From Leptospira_A sp046736045 (GTDB lineage: Bacteria > Spirochaetota > Leptospiria > Leptospirales > Leptospiraceae): a stretch of 64,000 bases of DNA. A program made the translations under genes and the position numbers. How positions within the stretch are numbered: position 1 is the stretch's first letter; each line of letters begins with the position of its first letter. The notes under the pieces are model-generated. The model was not told the DNA's origin, did no database searches, and saw only the letters and a program-made list of their open reading frames with translations. The stretch spans positions 2,542,001 through 2,606,000 of the forward strand of contig NZ_CP177134.1 of NCBI RefSeq assembly GCF_046736045.1, in the 5' to 3' direction. Below, piece by piece: positions 1 to 7,966 of this stretch.

Positions 1-881
1 AAATCTTTTGTGGAAACATCCCGTATCTTTGTAAGAGGAACTCCTGTTTTTGTTGCAACCGTTTCCGCAAGTCCCGTAGCTAAAATCATCTTACCCTGTT
101 CCCCACCATCAAACAGTGCATAGTCGAGATCCTCATTGAAGCAGATAGCAAGGTTTGCAGGTAATGTCCAAGGTGTGGTTGTCCAGATGAGGCAGTAACT
201 ATCCTCTTCTCCCTTGATCGGAAATTTTACGTAGATGGAAGGGGAAGTGTGGTTCTGGTATTCTATTTCAGCTTCCGCATGAGCTGTAGCAAGATCAATG
301 CACCAGTATACCGGTTTTTTACCTTTGTAGATATATCCTTTTTTGAAAAGTTCGCCGAAGACTTCCACTATCTTGGCTTCGAATCCGGGAGCCATCGTTA
401 AATACTTGTTATCTTCTTCCCAGAAACATAGAAAACGGGTTAAGTCATCTCCTTGTTTGCCTACAAATTCGGCAGCATACTCTCTGCATTTTTTTCTAAG
501 CTCCGTAGGACTTGTGTTTCTGGCTTCTTTCCCTAGATTCTTTAACACTTGCACTTCGATAGGAAGGCCGTGGCAATCCCAACCCGGTATCATGTCCGTT
601 TGAAATCCGGTCATAGACTTCGATTTGATGATAATATCTTTTAAAATTTTATTGAGAGAGTGACCTACATGAAAATTTCCGTTGGCATAGGGAGGGCCAT
701 CGTGAAGAACAAACTTCGGTTTGTCCTTTCTCTTCTCTTTCATTTTAGAAAAGGTCTTTTCAGTTTTCCAAGTTTGAATTTGTTTAGGCTCTCGGGTTGC
801 GAGATCTGCCTTCATAGGGAAAGCAGTTTGTGGTAAAAGAACCGTTTTGGAATACGGGTTTTCAGATTCAGATTTGGCCAT
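1..881 (-). CDS. ileS: Isoleucyl-tRNA synthetase, N-terminal part (runs off the left edge)
   Basis: This cytoplasmic class I synthetase charges tRNA-Ile with isoleucine. Translating the minus strand from the ATG at 879-881 gives an N-terminus with the DGPPYANGNFHVGH signature; the HIGH-type motif HVGH is at residues 71-74. It is followed by GWDCHGLPIE, the conserved start of the IleS catalytic core. Only the first 293 codons are inside the window; the editing domain, KMSKS loop and C-terminus lie to the left. The start is chosen because the ORF begins there and the spacing to the HIGH motif is normal for bacterial IleS. ValS and LeuS were considered, but the local wording around HVGH fits IleS best. 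Confidence 0.95.
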   Translation of the reverse strand, partial: MAKSESENPYSKTVLLPQTAFPMKADLATREPKQIQTWKTEKTFSKMKEKRKDKPKFVLHDGPPYANGNFHVGHSLNKILKDIIIKSKSMTGFQTDMIPGWDCHGLPIEVQVLKNLGKEARNTSPTELRKKCREYAAEFVGKQGDDLTRFLCFWEEDNKYLTMAPGFEAKIVEVFGELFKKGYIYKGKKPVYWCIDLATAHAEAEIEYQNHTSPSIYVKFPIKGEEDSYCLIWTTTPWTLPANLAICFNEDLDYALFDGGEQGKMILATGLAETVATKTGVPLTKIRDVSTKD

Positions 882-944
882 GATAAGACCAAAAAATAGG
901 AAATACTGTCTGAAAACAGCAATTTATTCTCTTTGTATAGAGCT

Positions 945-1580
945 TTATAATTTTACAAAAACTTTGGGTAGTTCATCCCGAAGGCGTGCTACATCCGATC
1001 TTTCCAATTGGACTTTTCCCATTTGCAATTCTTTGAGGTGGGAAAGTTTGGAAATATTTTTGGGTAATGTTGTTATTTTTTTGCAAAGTGTGATGTCTAG
1101 GATTTCCAAATGAGGGATTCGGGACAATATCTCCACATCTTCTTCAGTGAATGAAATTTTTGTTTCATCCAATGCCAATGTTTTTAAGTTTTTCAGTTCG
1201 GAAAGGAATCCTGGCACTTTTGTAATTTCGGTTCTGCCTAAAAGAAGTGTTTCCAATTTTTGCAAACGAATCAAAGACTCGGGGACCACCGAGAAGGAGT
1301 TTCCGGATAGGTTTAAAATTCTAAGATTTGTTAGACTGCCCAATTCCTCCGGGATGGAAGTAATCGAATCGTATTGCAAAGTAAGTTCTTCGACTACTTC
1401 CAGTTTGGCGATAGACGCAGGCAAAGGGCCTATTTCCTTTTGAGATAGATTGATGACTTTGGTTGTTTTGTTTTCCTGAACCCAATTTTCAAAAGAGATG
1501 GTTTCTTTTTTGCAATCGGAAACTGCCATTAGACAGATAAAAATGAAAGTGGATTTGAAATAATTTTGATAACAGAACAT
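945..1580 (-). CDS. Leucine-rich-repeat lipoprotein
   Basis: About 211 residues. A hydrophobic N-terminal stretch ends in a Cys (...LMAVSDC) that resembles a relaxed spirochaetal lipobox, so it is probably an exported lipoprotein. The rest is made of about six leucine-rich repeats of roughly 23 residues with the pattern LxxLxxLxLxxxxIxxIPxxL, for example LTNLRILNLSGNSFSVVPES. LRR proteins of this kind are a multi-member family in Leptospira and usually act in protein-protein or host/surface contact; the ligand here is unknown. A GTG six bases upstream (1586) is an alternative start. It lies just upstream of ileS on the same strand, with a 63-bp gap. Confidence 0.8.
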   Translation of the reverse strand: MFCYQNYFKSTFIFICLMAVSDCKKETISFENWVQENKTTKVINLSQKEIGPLPASIAKLEVVEELTLQYDSITSIPEELGSLTNLRILNLSGNSFSVVPESLIRLQKLETLLLGRTEITKVPGFLSELKNLKTLALDETKISFTEEDVEILSRIPHLEILDITLCKKITTLPKNISKLSHLKELQMGKVQLERSDVARLRDELPKVFVKL

Positions 1581-1698
1581 AGTCACAATTTTTCATCGGA
1601 ATCTCTTCTGGCAAGAAAGGTTTTTTCCGTTCTATGATTCGAACTTTCCATTTCTTTAAAAGCTTGCTCGGGCTTTGGAATCGAATCACATTGTATTT

Positions 1699-2217
1699 AT
1701 GAATGAATCCGTAATTTACGAAATCTCTGTAAAATCATTTACAAAGGGTTTGAATAATCTGGTAAAGATTTTAGATAAAGCGGCAACAAATGCCGAATCT
1801 AGAAAATTTTCCGTAGACGTACTTTTGAATGCAAGACTTTACCCTGACCAATTTCACTTAATCAAACAAATCCAAATTGCTTGTGATACTGCAAAGCTTG
1901 GTGTGGCACGTATTTCCGGTAAAGACGCTCCCGTTCATGAGGACAAGGAAACAACATTGGATGAATTGAAATCCAGACTTTCTTCCGTGATCGAATATTT
2001 GGCAACATATAAAGTGGAAGATTTTAAGGATGCGTCCGATAGAAAAGTGACCCAACCGCGTTGGGAAGGCAAATATCTGACTGGTTTCGAATATTTAACG
2101 CAACATGCTCTTCCTAATTTTTATTTTCATGTAACAACCGCTTATTCGATCTTTCGTCATAACGGAGTGGATTTGGGAAAAAGAGATTATCTGGGAGAAA
2201 TGCCTTACAAGACATGA
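1699..2217 (+). CDS. DUF1993 family protein
   Basis: About 172 residues of soluble, mostly helical protein. The body (FTKGLNNLVKILDKA near the N-terminus, the central DARLYPDQFHL-like stretch read here as NARLYPDQFHLIKQ, and the C-terminal FYFHVTTAYSIFRHNGVDLGK) fits the DUF1993 family, which belongs to the DinB-like four-helix-bundle superfamily. The function of the family is not established. The ATG at 1699 is preferred over the upstream TTG-type start at 1675 because homologous proteins begin close to the helical core. It has its own Rho-independent terminator and is transcribed divergently from the LRR gene. Cytoplasmic; no signal peptide. Confidence 0.8.
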   Translation: MNESVIYEISVKSFTKGLNNLVKILDKAATNAESRKFSVDVLLNARLYPDQFHLIKQIQIACDTAKLGVARISGKDAPVHEDKETTLDELKSRLSSVIEYLATYKVEDFKDASDRKVTQPRWEGKYLTGFEYLTQHALPNFYFHVTTAYSIFRHNGVDLGKRDYLGEMPYKT

Positions 2218-2228
2218 TTTGACCTTGA

Positions 2229-2262
2229 AATCCCATCATGGTCAAATGATGGGATTGTTTTT
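2229..2262 (+). terminator. Rho-independent terminator after the DUF1993 gene
   Basis: A perfect 11-bp stem (AATCCCATCAT / ATGATGGGATT) with a 6-base loop is followed at once by GTTTTTC. It starts 11 bases after the stop codon at 2217. Confidence 0.85.
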
Positions 2263-2490
2263 CAAAATTGAAATTTCATAATATTATGAATCTATAAATT
2301 TATTTTTTTACTCCGAATGAAAAGTCGGGCATTCGAGGAGTATTCTTTCGGATTTCCTTCACACGTGTATTTCCCATAAACCAGTCTTGGATTTCTTTTA
2401 AATTTTAAAAATCGAAGCGTATTTGAGAAATAAATACTTTCCTAAATTAGATTTATCTTTTATTGTTTTCTCCTGCCTAGGAGAGAATTT

Positions 2491-3105
2491 ATGTCAGCCT
2501 TTCAGCAAAACCTCCCTGTTCAAATCCTTCCCAAAGAAAACAATCAGGAAGGTCATAAATTCCAAGGTATTTTGGAAGCCATGGAATCCAACCGGATGAA
2601 AATTAAAATCGATAGGACTTTTTTGTCGGGTGATCATCATGGGGCGATTCTTGTGGAATTTACCATGTCCAATTATAATTTTCAATTTGAGTCATCATTG
2701 CTTTCCGAAGTGGAAGATGATTTTATATTTATTATAAAACCCAAGGTCATTCATAAAAGCCAAATCCGCAAATCACCCCGCTTAAAAACATTTATCAAGT
2801 TCAACTTCACCCTTTGGACGGAAGGCGGCAGGTATGACGGTGTCATCACTGATATTAGTACTGTCGGTGTAAAGATGACGAGCGAAAAGGAAATTTATAA
2901 GAATACGATTTTGAGTCTGAATGTTTTTATCCCCGGAACAAGTTTGCGCTTCATATGCCAAGGACTTGTTATGTGGTGTAGGGCGGATCCGAATCAAACC
3001 CATCTTTTTTTATCCGGGATCAAATTCACGACTCTTTCCATTGATGCAATGAAGAAGGTGGATAAATTCATTCAAGAGCAGTTGAGGATGGGTAATGAAG
3101 ATTGA
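2491..3105 (+). CDS. PilZ-domain protein, probable c-di-GMP effector
   Basis: 204 residues. Residues 1-90 form a beta-rich N-terminal part like the YcgR-N/flagellar-brake domain, and residues 91-200 form a PilZ domain. Both c-di-GMP binding signatures are present: RxxxR (R93KSPR97) and DxSxxG (D121ISTVG126). Proteins of this class bind cyclic di-GMP and modulate motility, surface behaviour or an enzyme partner. No signal peptide or membrane segment is seen, so it acts in the cytoplasm. A GGAGAG ribosome-binding site precedes the ATG. It stands alone, so the partner cannot be read from the context. Confidence 0.85.
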   Translation: MSAFQQNLPVQILPKENNQEGHKFQGILEAMESNRMKIKIDRTFLSGDHHGAILVEFTMSNYNFQFESSLLSEVEDDFIFIIKPKVIHKSQIRKSPRLKTFIKFNFTLWTEGGRYDGVITDISTVGVKMTSEKEIYKNTILSLNVFIPGTSLRFICQGLVMWCRADPNQTHLFLSGIKFTTLSIDAMKKVDKFIQEQLRMGNED

Positions 3106-3348
3106 TTACAAAAGATTAACAGTAGTTATATTTATTTTCCCGAAAGAATGATTCGCTGTGAAAATAATTTGAACAAATCGCCAATGAATTGGATTGAATC
3201 TTTCCGGATTGTATGATAAATTTCTATTTCAATTTTTTTGATTTGCAATTAATCACCACTCCGGTCGGATCAAAATCAAAACAGATCTCTCCCATTTGTT
3301 TTCGAAAAGATCCGGGGTTTTTCGAAAAAAATTTCGGATCTCATCAAT

Positions 3349-4251
3349 ATGGATTTTTTTAAAGTAGCAGCATATAATTTTTTTCAAAAGTCCTTATACG
3401 ACAGGATTTTTTATGTACCCTTTTGGGAATGTCCTTACGAATGTAGTTTTTGCTGCGTAGATTCCTTACCAGGCAAACCACCGTTAAAGATTGATGCCGG
3501 TGAGGAAAAATTACTCGAACTCATCGACAAACTTTATGAAATCAAAAAGAAACCGATTCAACTTCATGTATATGGGGGTGAACCGATGCTCAAGCCTTCT
3601 TATATGGAGCATATCGCGAGACTTTCCGTAGATAATTTTAAAATCAGCAGGTTTTATTTATATTCTACCTTAAGAGCCGGTGATATTTTTCCTATCGTTA
3701 AGGCGGCAGGCAAAAATAAAATTCGAATTATAGTAAATCCTTCCACTGCCAACGACAAAGTTCGGGATACGATGGGTCGTCTGAATGGAATTGCAGAGTG
3801 GTATAAAAATGCAACCGTGTTTCCTACTGGCCGCGCCAAACAGGGATCTCCTTCTTATCGGAAATCACTCATTGAATCCATCGTTCCCAAATCCTTCCCG
3901 GGGCGCGCCTGTTTTGCGAATATTTCCGGAATGCTTGTGAATGGTGCACATGGTACGGTGCATCTCTGTTGTTTGCCTCAAAGTCCTGTGGTGGGAACTA
4001 TTGATGAGAAAACGGATGTTATACTGCAGCGATATCGTATCACTTTAAAGTCGTGGTACCGTGAGATTCTCCTTAAAATGAGAAAAGATAAGATTTCGCA
4101 CGCATGTTCCGTTTGTCAGAGTTTGAGTGATTGGAATACAAAATTAAGACCTAACGTTAGTTATTTGGATTCATTGCCGGAGGGGACACCATTAACTCCG
4201 GAACTAGTTGGTTTTTATCCGGTGAAAGAATTGCATTTGGCGGACAGGTAG
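3349..4251 (+). CDS. Radical SAM protein with SPASM-like C-terminus
   Basis: 300 residues. The [4Fe-4S] cluster motif CX3CX2C is C28-P-Y-E-C32-S-F-C35, followed by the SAM-binding GGEP motif at 76-79. The C-terminal third carries further Cys residues (C188, C207, C208, C253, C256) in a spacing like a SPASM/twitch domain, which binds auxiliary iron-sulfur clusters in peptide- and protein-modifying enzymes. The substrate is unknown. No obvious RiPP precursor, sulfatase or transporter is adjacent, although a 22-codon ORF lies at 3148-3216. The ribosome-binding site is weak. Radical SAM assignment is firm; the SPASM part is an inference from cysteine spacing. Confidence 0.8.
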   Translation: MDFFKVAAYNFFQKSLYDRIFYVPFWECPYECSFCCVDSLPGKPPLKIDAGEEKLLELIDKLYEIKKKPIQLHVYGGEPMLKPSYMEHIARLSVDNFKISRFYLYSTLRAGDIFPIVKAAGKNKIRIIVNPSTANDKVRDTMGRLNGIAEWYKNATVFPTGRAKQGSPSYRKSLIESIVPKSFPGRACFANISGMLVNGAHGTVHLCCLPQSPVVGTIDEKTDVILQRYRITLKSWYREILLKMRKDKISHACSVCQSLSDWNTKLRPNVSYLDSLPEGTPLTPELVGFYPVKELHLADR

Positions 4252-4256
4252 TGATT

Positions 4257-4350
4257 CCCGCGAAAAGGATACGAAGGGCGCGTAAAACGCGGTCGCTATT
4301 TGCGACCGAAGCGAACGCGTAGCCCGCAGTAGCCTGACCCCGAAAGCAAT
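4257..4350. repeat. GC-rich intergenic repeat-like segment with hairpin
   Basis: A block much richer in G+C than its surroundings separates the radical SAM gene and chrA. It contains a perfect 7-bp hairpin (CGGTCGC, loop TATTT, GCGACCG) and has the same flavour (GGATnCG, GCG-rich, no coding potential) as the blocks at 52898-53032 and 55151-55240. The hairpin may also serve as a transcription stop between the convergent genes. Confidence 0.45.
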
Positions 4351-4437
4351 CGAATTGATGTCCGATTAACAAAAGATATATTTTTCTATAATCCGATTGT
4401 CGGGGGTTCGCCCGGAATATTTCCAACATCCTTGTTA

Positions 4438-5727
4438 TCATAAATACTTTGTCGATATTCCTAGTGTAATGCACACCCCGAGAATTGTAAATAATCCTTT
4501 GTTTAGTTTGAATTGCATGAAAATTGCAATCAAACAGATGATAGTCGCATAATAATCAATGGTGCTGAATATCGGATAATCGAAATCGAGTAACAGATAG
4601 GAAATTTTTTCCGATTTTAAAAATAGTGTTTTTAGAACAAACCATAAAGAAAGATTGAAAATCACTCCCACAACGGATGCGCTAATTGCAGACAGAGCAT
4701 CTGAAAATATTTTTTGCCCCCGAATGTATTCCACGTAAGGAGCAAAAGTAAAAATCCATAAGAAACAAGGAGCAAATGTCATCCATGTCGTAAGGACCGA
4801 ACCGATAAAAGCTGCCAGATAAGGATTCATAAATCCGGGAAAGCGATAGGCTCCCATGAATCCGACAAACTGTACTGTTTGAATGAGAGGCCCCGGAGTT
4901 GTTTCTGCCATTGCCAATCCGTCCAACATTTCTGTTCCTTGAAGCCATCCGAATACTTCAACAGCATTTTGTGCAACATAACTCAAAGCAGCATAAGCTC
5001 CTCCGAATGTTACCATTGACATTTTGCTAAAAAAAATATTGAGGGAATGGAAAGTTGAATTTTCCCCAAAAACGATCAAAGTAAAAATGATGGGAGAGGT
5101 CCATACAAGAATCCATAACATTGCTATTTTTAAAGTTTGAACTAATGGCGGTTTTGTGTTGGAGTCCGCATCCGGGATTTGCTTGTGGAGGGCGTGGAGT
5201 TTGCCGTATAACATTCCTATTGTGGCTGAGAGAATGATGATGATTGGAAATGATACATTGAAAAAAAATGAAGCAATGAAAGTTAAGGAAGCCAATATCC
5301 GGTAAAAGTTGTTTTTTAAAGATTTTTTTGAAATTTTGTATAGAGCGGAAGTTACAATTGCAATCATGGCAGGTTTGATTCCATAAAAAAGCCCCTGAAT
5401 CAAAGGTGCATCATTAAAAATTATATAAAGATATGATAACAGCAAGATGGACAAAAAACCGGGAACAATGAAAAGCACACCGGCAATCAATCCTCCGCGC
5501 CATTTGTTCATCAGCCAACCCATGTAAGTTGCTAATTGTTGTGCTTCGGGACCCGGTAGAAGCATACAAAAATTCAATGCGTGTAAAAATCTTTCTTCTG
5601 AAATTATTTTTTTCTCTTCAACCACAAGCTTGTGAATCACTGCGATCTGTCCTGCAGGACCTCCGAAACTATGTGCCGCTACATGAGTCCATACTTTCCA
5701 TTGTTCTTTTGTTGAAATTTTTTCCAT
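4438..5727 (-). CDS. chrA: Chromate transporter ChrA (long, two-domain CHR family)
   Basis: 429 residues from the ATG at 5725-5727; an in-frame TTG lies directly before it. The protein is an integral membrane protein of about 10-12 helices made of two homologous halves, each with the CHR signature. The first half has FGGPAGQIAVIHKLVVEEKK and LLPGPEAQQLATYMGW; the second has FGGAYAALSYVAQ and AETTPGPLIQTVQFVG. CHR proteins export chromate, and some may carry sulfate or other oxyanions. The start overlaps the stop of the upstream DUF3703 gene as TGATG, so the two are probably translationally coupled. The duplication and length match typical ChrA. Confidence 0.92.
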   Translation of the reverse strand: MEKISTKEQWKVWTHVAAHSFGGPAGQIAVIHKLVVEEKKIISEERFLHALNFCMLLPGPEAQQLATYMGWLMNKWRGGLIAGVLFIVPGFLSILLLSYLYIIFNDAPLIQGLFYGIKPAMIAIVTSALYKISKKSLKNNFYRILASLTFIASFFFNVSFPIIIILSATIGMLYGKLHALHKQIPDADSNTKPPLVQTLKIAMLWILVWTSPIIFTLIVFGENSTFHSLNIFFSKMSMVTFGGAYAALSYVAQNAVEVFGWLQGTEMLDGLAMAETTPGPLIQTVQFVGFMGAYRFPGFMNPYLAAFIGSVLTTWMTFAPCFLWIFTFAPYVEYIRGQKIFSDALSAISASVVGVIFNLSLWFVLKTLFLKSEKISYLLLDFDYPIFSTIDYYATIICLIAIFMQFKLNKGLFTILGVCITLGISTKYL

Positions 5728-6086
5728 CAATGAATTGGTAATTTTGCTTTTATAAAAATTTGAGCTATATCATCCGCTATGGGCATGGGAGTCATGATCC
5801 CGACATTGGAGCCACCCGTATTTCCTATCGGTGCTCTTCCTAAGAGTGAGCCGATTCCTGCAACCAAGAGTCGGATCACTTGTCCGAGTATTTCGTTTCC
5901 GTCTTTTTTTCTAATGCCTACTTTTAGCATCCACCAATGATTGAGTGTATGCGGGATGACATTTCTTTGTCCCAATATATGAGCTCTCTCCAAATGGGAA
6001 AATGCTTCTTCCCATTTCTGTAATGAATAAAATTCTTTTGCAGTTTTCATTTCTCTTTCAAAAGCTTCTTTGATAATTAGATTCAT
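5727..6086 (-). CDS. DUF3703 family protein
   Basis: 119 residues. The N-terminal half is helical and TPR-like (EFYSLQKWEEAFSHLERAHI), followed by HTLNHWWMLKVGIRKKDGNEILGQ, which is characteristic of DUF3703. The C-terminus is Gly-rich. The family has no proven function but is often found beside metal or chromate resistance genes, as here. It overlaps chrA by one base and is divergent from the metal-efflux genes that start at 6212. Confidence 0.8.
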   Translation of the reverse strand: MNLIIKEAFEREMKTAKEFYSLQKWEEAFSHLERAHILGQRNVIPHTLNHWWMLKVGIRKKDGNEILGQVIRLLVAGIGSLLGRAPIGNTGGSNVGIMTPMPIADDIAQIFIKAKLPIH

Positions 6087-6211
6087 TTTAGATTTGTATC
6101 CTTAATGTTTATGATATGTATCGGATTTTGTGATTCAGTTGTTATATTATCTGTCAACTTGTTCAATCAAATTTTTGCTTTACAATTTTCTGTCAGATGG
6201 AAGATGTAATT

Positions 6212-6604
6212 ATGGTTTTGGTAATTAAAAAAATACTAGTGATTTTTTCATTAATTTCCGCAACCATATTGGCTTTCGGCTGTAGTTTATTTTGTGAGTC
6301 GATTCAACTCAATCATATCGCAACTTCATCACAATTGGATGTAGACCATTGCCATGATTCGAATGCGGGTGACACTGAGAAACCAACCGGTTGCGAATGG
6401 GATTCCGGAGCTCTTGATTTGCCTCCCAAAGATAAATTCGCAAATCTTACTATTTTCTTTTCATTGCTTCACTATCATATTTCATTTTTTGATTTGAAAG
6501 TGGATTCCTCCATTGATTTATCCTATCTAGCTTACTTCGAAGTATTTTTTCACATACCTGCCGGTACAATTCCGAATATCAACTCAGTCCGTATCATCAT
6601 TTAA
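6212..6604 (+). CDS. Small exported protein with Cys/His cluster, upstream of RND efflux genes
   Basis: 130 residues from the ATG at 6212; an earlier ATG at 6197 is possible. A hydrophobic segment ends in ILAFGC (C24), which fits a lipobox, so it may be a lipoprotein. After it comes VDHCHDSN and a further Cys (TGCEW), a Cys/His arrangement that could bind a metal ion, then a hydrophobic stretch near residues 70-80. No family was recognised. It is the first gene of a run with an outer-membrane factor and a CzcA-type pump. Its position resembles the small periplasmic metal-binding proteins seen in other efflux operons, but that role is an inference. Confidence 0.6.
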   Translation: MVLVIKKILVIFSLISATILAFGCSLFCESIQLNHIATSSQLDVDHCHDSNAGDTEKPTGCEWDSGALDLPPKDKFANLTIFFSLLHYHISFFDLKVDSSIDLSYLAYFEVFFHIPAGTIPNINSVRIII

Positions 6605-6649
6605 CCTCCGTTTTAGAGTCATTGCTTTAATAACGAGGAGGATAGTTGT

Positions 6650-7966
6650 ATGTACTCATATTTTTTATGGCGGAATCGTCTTTTCAGAGGGATCATTCCA
6701 TCGGCTTTGTTCACAATATTTATGTTAGTTTGTCATTCGCTTTCTGCCGAATCGAAATCCGGAGAGCTGGTTTTAAATGAAATCATAAATATGGCCGAAA
6801 AAAATTCGCCTTTGCTCATGTCCATGAATTCCGATTTGGAATCATTGTATTATAAAAAGAAACAGGAAGGTATGACTCAAAATCCTTCCGTTACGATTGA
6901 CTACGGGCAAAGAAAAGCTGCAAACGAGCCTGGAGCCGAATATTCCCTCCAATTTGAACAACCGATTTATTATCCCGGAAGGAAAGAACTCAAACAACTG
7001 CTTGTTGATAATGATGCAAAGATAAAGGAAGTGCAGTATGCGGAAGCAAACAATTCCATTCGTTTGAATTCGATCAAGTTTGCATATAGGTATTTCATCG
7101 CAGATAAAAAAAGAAATCATGTGAAGGAAAGAATTCAAAGACTTTCCAAGATGGAGACTTATATAAAAGCAAGGCCTTTCATCACCCCTCAGGCCAAAAC
7201 GGATCTGTTCATTATAGAAAGAAGATTGCTTGGTTTAAGAAAACATTTTAACGATTTGGAACTGGATGCTTCCAAAAATTATGAGTCGATGAATTTCTTT
7301 TTACGTATAGAGACAACTCCGGCTCTTTCTTTGCCATTCTTTAACGACGGGATCAAGTTTGATCGTTCCGAACTTCAGAAAAAATCAATGAATCGGAATC
7401 CTATGATCCTTGCGGCTAAAGGAGAAATCGAAAAAGCCAAAACGGAATTGCGTATCGCAAATTTGGAAAAATATCCCGATTATTCTGTTGTGAGTCAGAT
7501 AGGGGAAGACCGTTCGGGTGTATCCAACCGTTTCTTTGATCTTGGGTTGAAGTTTAGAGTTCCCGTTTGGGATCAATACCAAAACAAAGTTGGCTCCGCC
7601 GAAACGAATTTGGAAGCCAAAGCAAACAAACTTACCTACCAGGAAAATCTGATAAGTATGACTTTCAATCAGGCGTTTTTGGATTATGAACAATCGAAAG
7701 TAAATATCAAATTATTCAATTTATCAAAGTTAGACGATATTGAAAGAGATTTGAACTTTGCCGATGTTGAGTTTACCAAAGCCAGGATTCAACTTTTCAG
7801 TTATTTGGAATTGGAAAATCAACTTCATGAAACTCATCATGCAATTTTAGATGCCCAACTGACTCATATCGAATCTTTTTTGAATCTTTTGTATATATCC
7901 AATGAAAAGGAAATCCTAGGAGTATTAAAGAATGCTAACCAGACTTTTGAATACAATTCTAAATAA
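6650..7966 (+). CDS. TolC/CzcC-like outer-membrane efflux protein
   Basis: 438 residues. An N-terminal signal sequence (residues about 10-33, ending near HSLSAES) is followed by long helical repeats typical of the outer membrane efflux protein family. Examples are MSMNSDLESLYYKKKQEG and SKNYESMNFFLRIE, with a duplicated second half (ILAAKGEIEKAKTELRIA). The protein would form the outer-membrane channel of a tripartite efflux system with the RND pump that follows. It overlaps that gene by 35 bases, and an AGGAG site for the pump lies inside its 3' end. CzcC is the closest functional analogue. Confidence 0.85.
   Translation: MYSYFLWRNRLFRGIIPSALFTIFMLVCHSLSAESKSGELVLNEIINMAEKNSPLLMSMNSDLESLYYKKKQEGMTQNPSVTIDYGQRKAANEPGAEYSLQFEQPIYYPGRKELKQLLVDNDAKIKEVQYAEANNSIRLNSIKFAYRYFIADKKRNHVKERIQRLSKMETYIKARPFITPQAKTDLFIIERRLLGLRKHFNDLELDASKNYESMNFFLRIETTPALSLPFFNDGIKFDRSELQKKSMNRNPMILAAKGEIEKAKTELRIANLEKYPDYSVVSQIGEDRSGVSNRFFDLGLKFRVPVWDQYQNKVGSAETNLEAKANKLTYQENLISMTFNQAFLDYEQSKVNIKLFNLSKLDDIERDLNFADVEFTKARIQLFSYLELENQLHETHHAILDAQLTHIESFLNLLYISNEKEILGVLKNANQTFEYNSK

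Noticed and set aside
4157..4474. Open frame on the minus strand across the chrA 3' side and the GC-rich block
   Set aside because: It overlaps the radical SAM gene and the repeat-like segment, has no ribosome-binding site and shows no domain.
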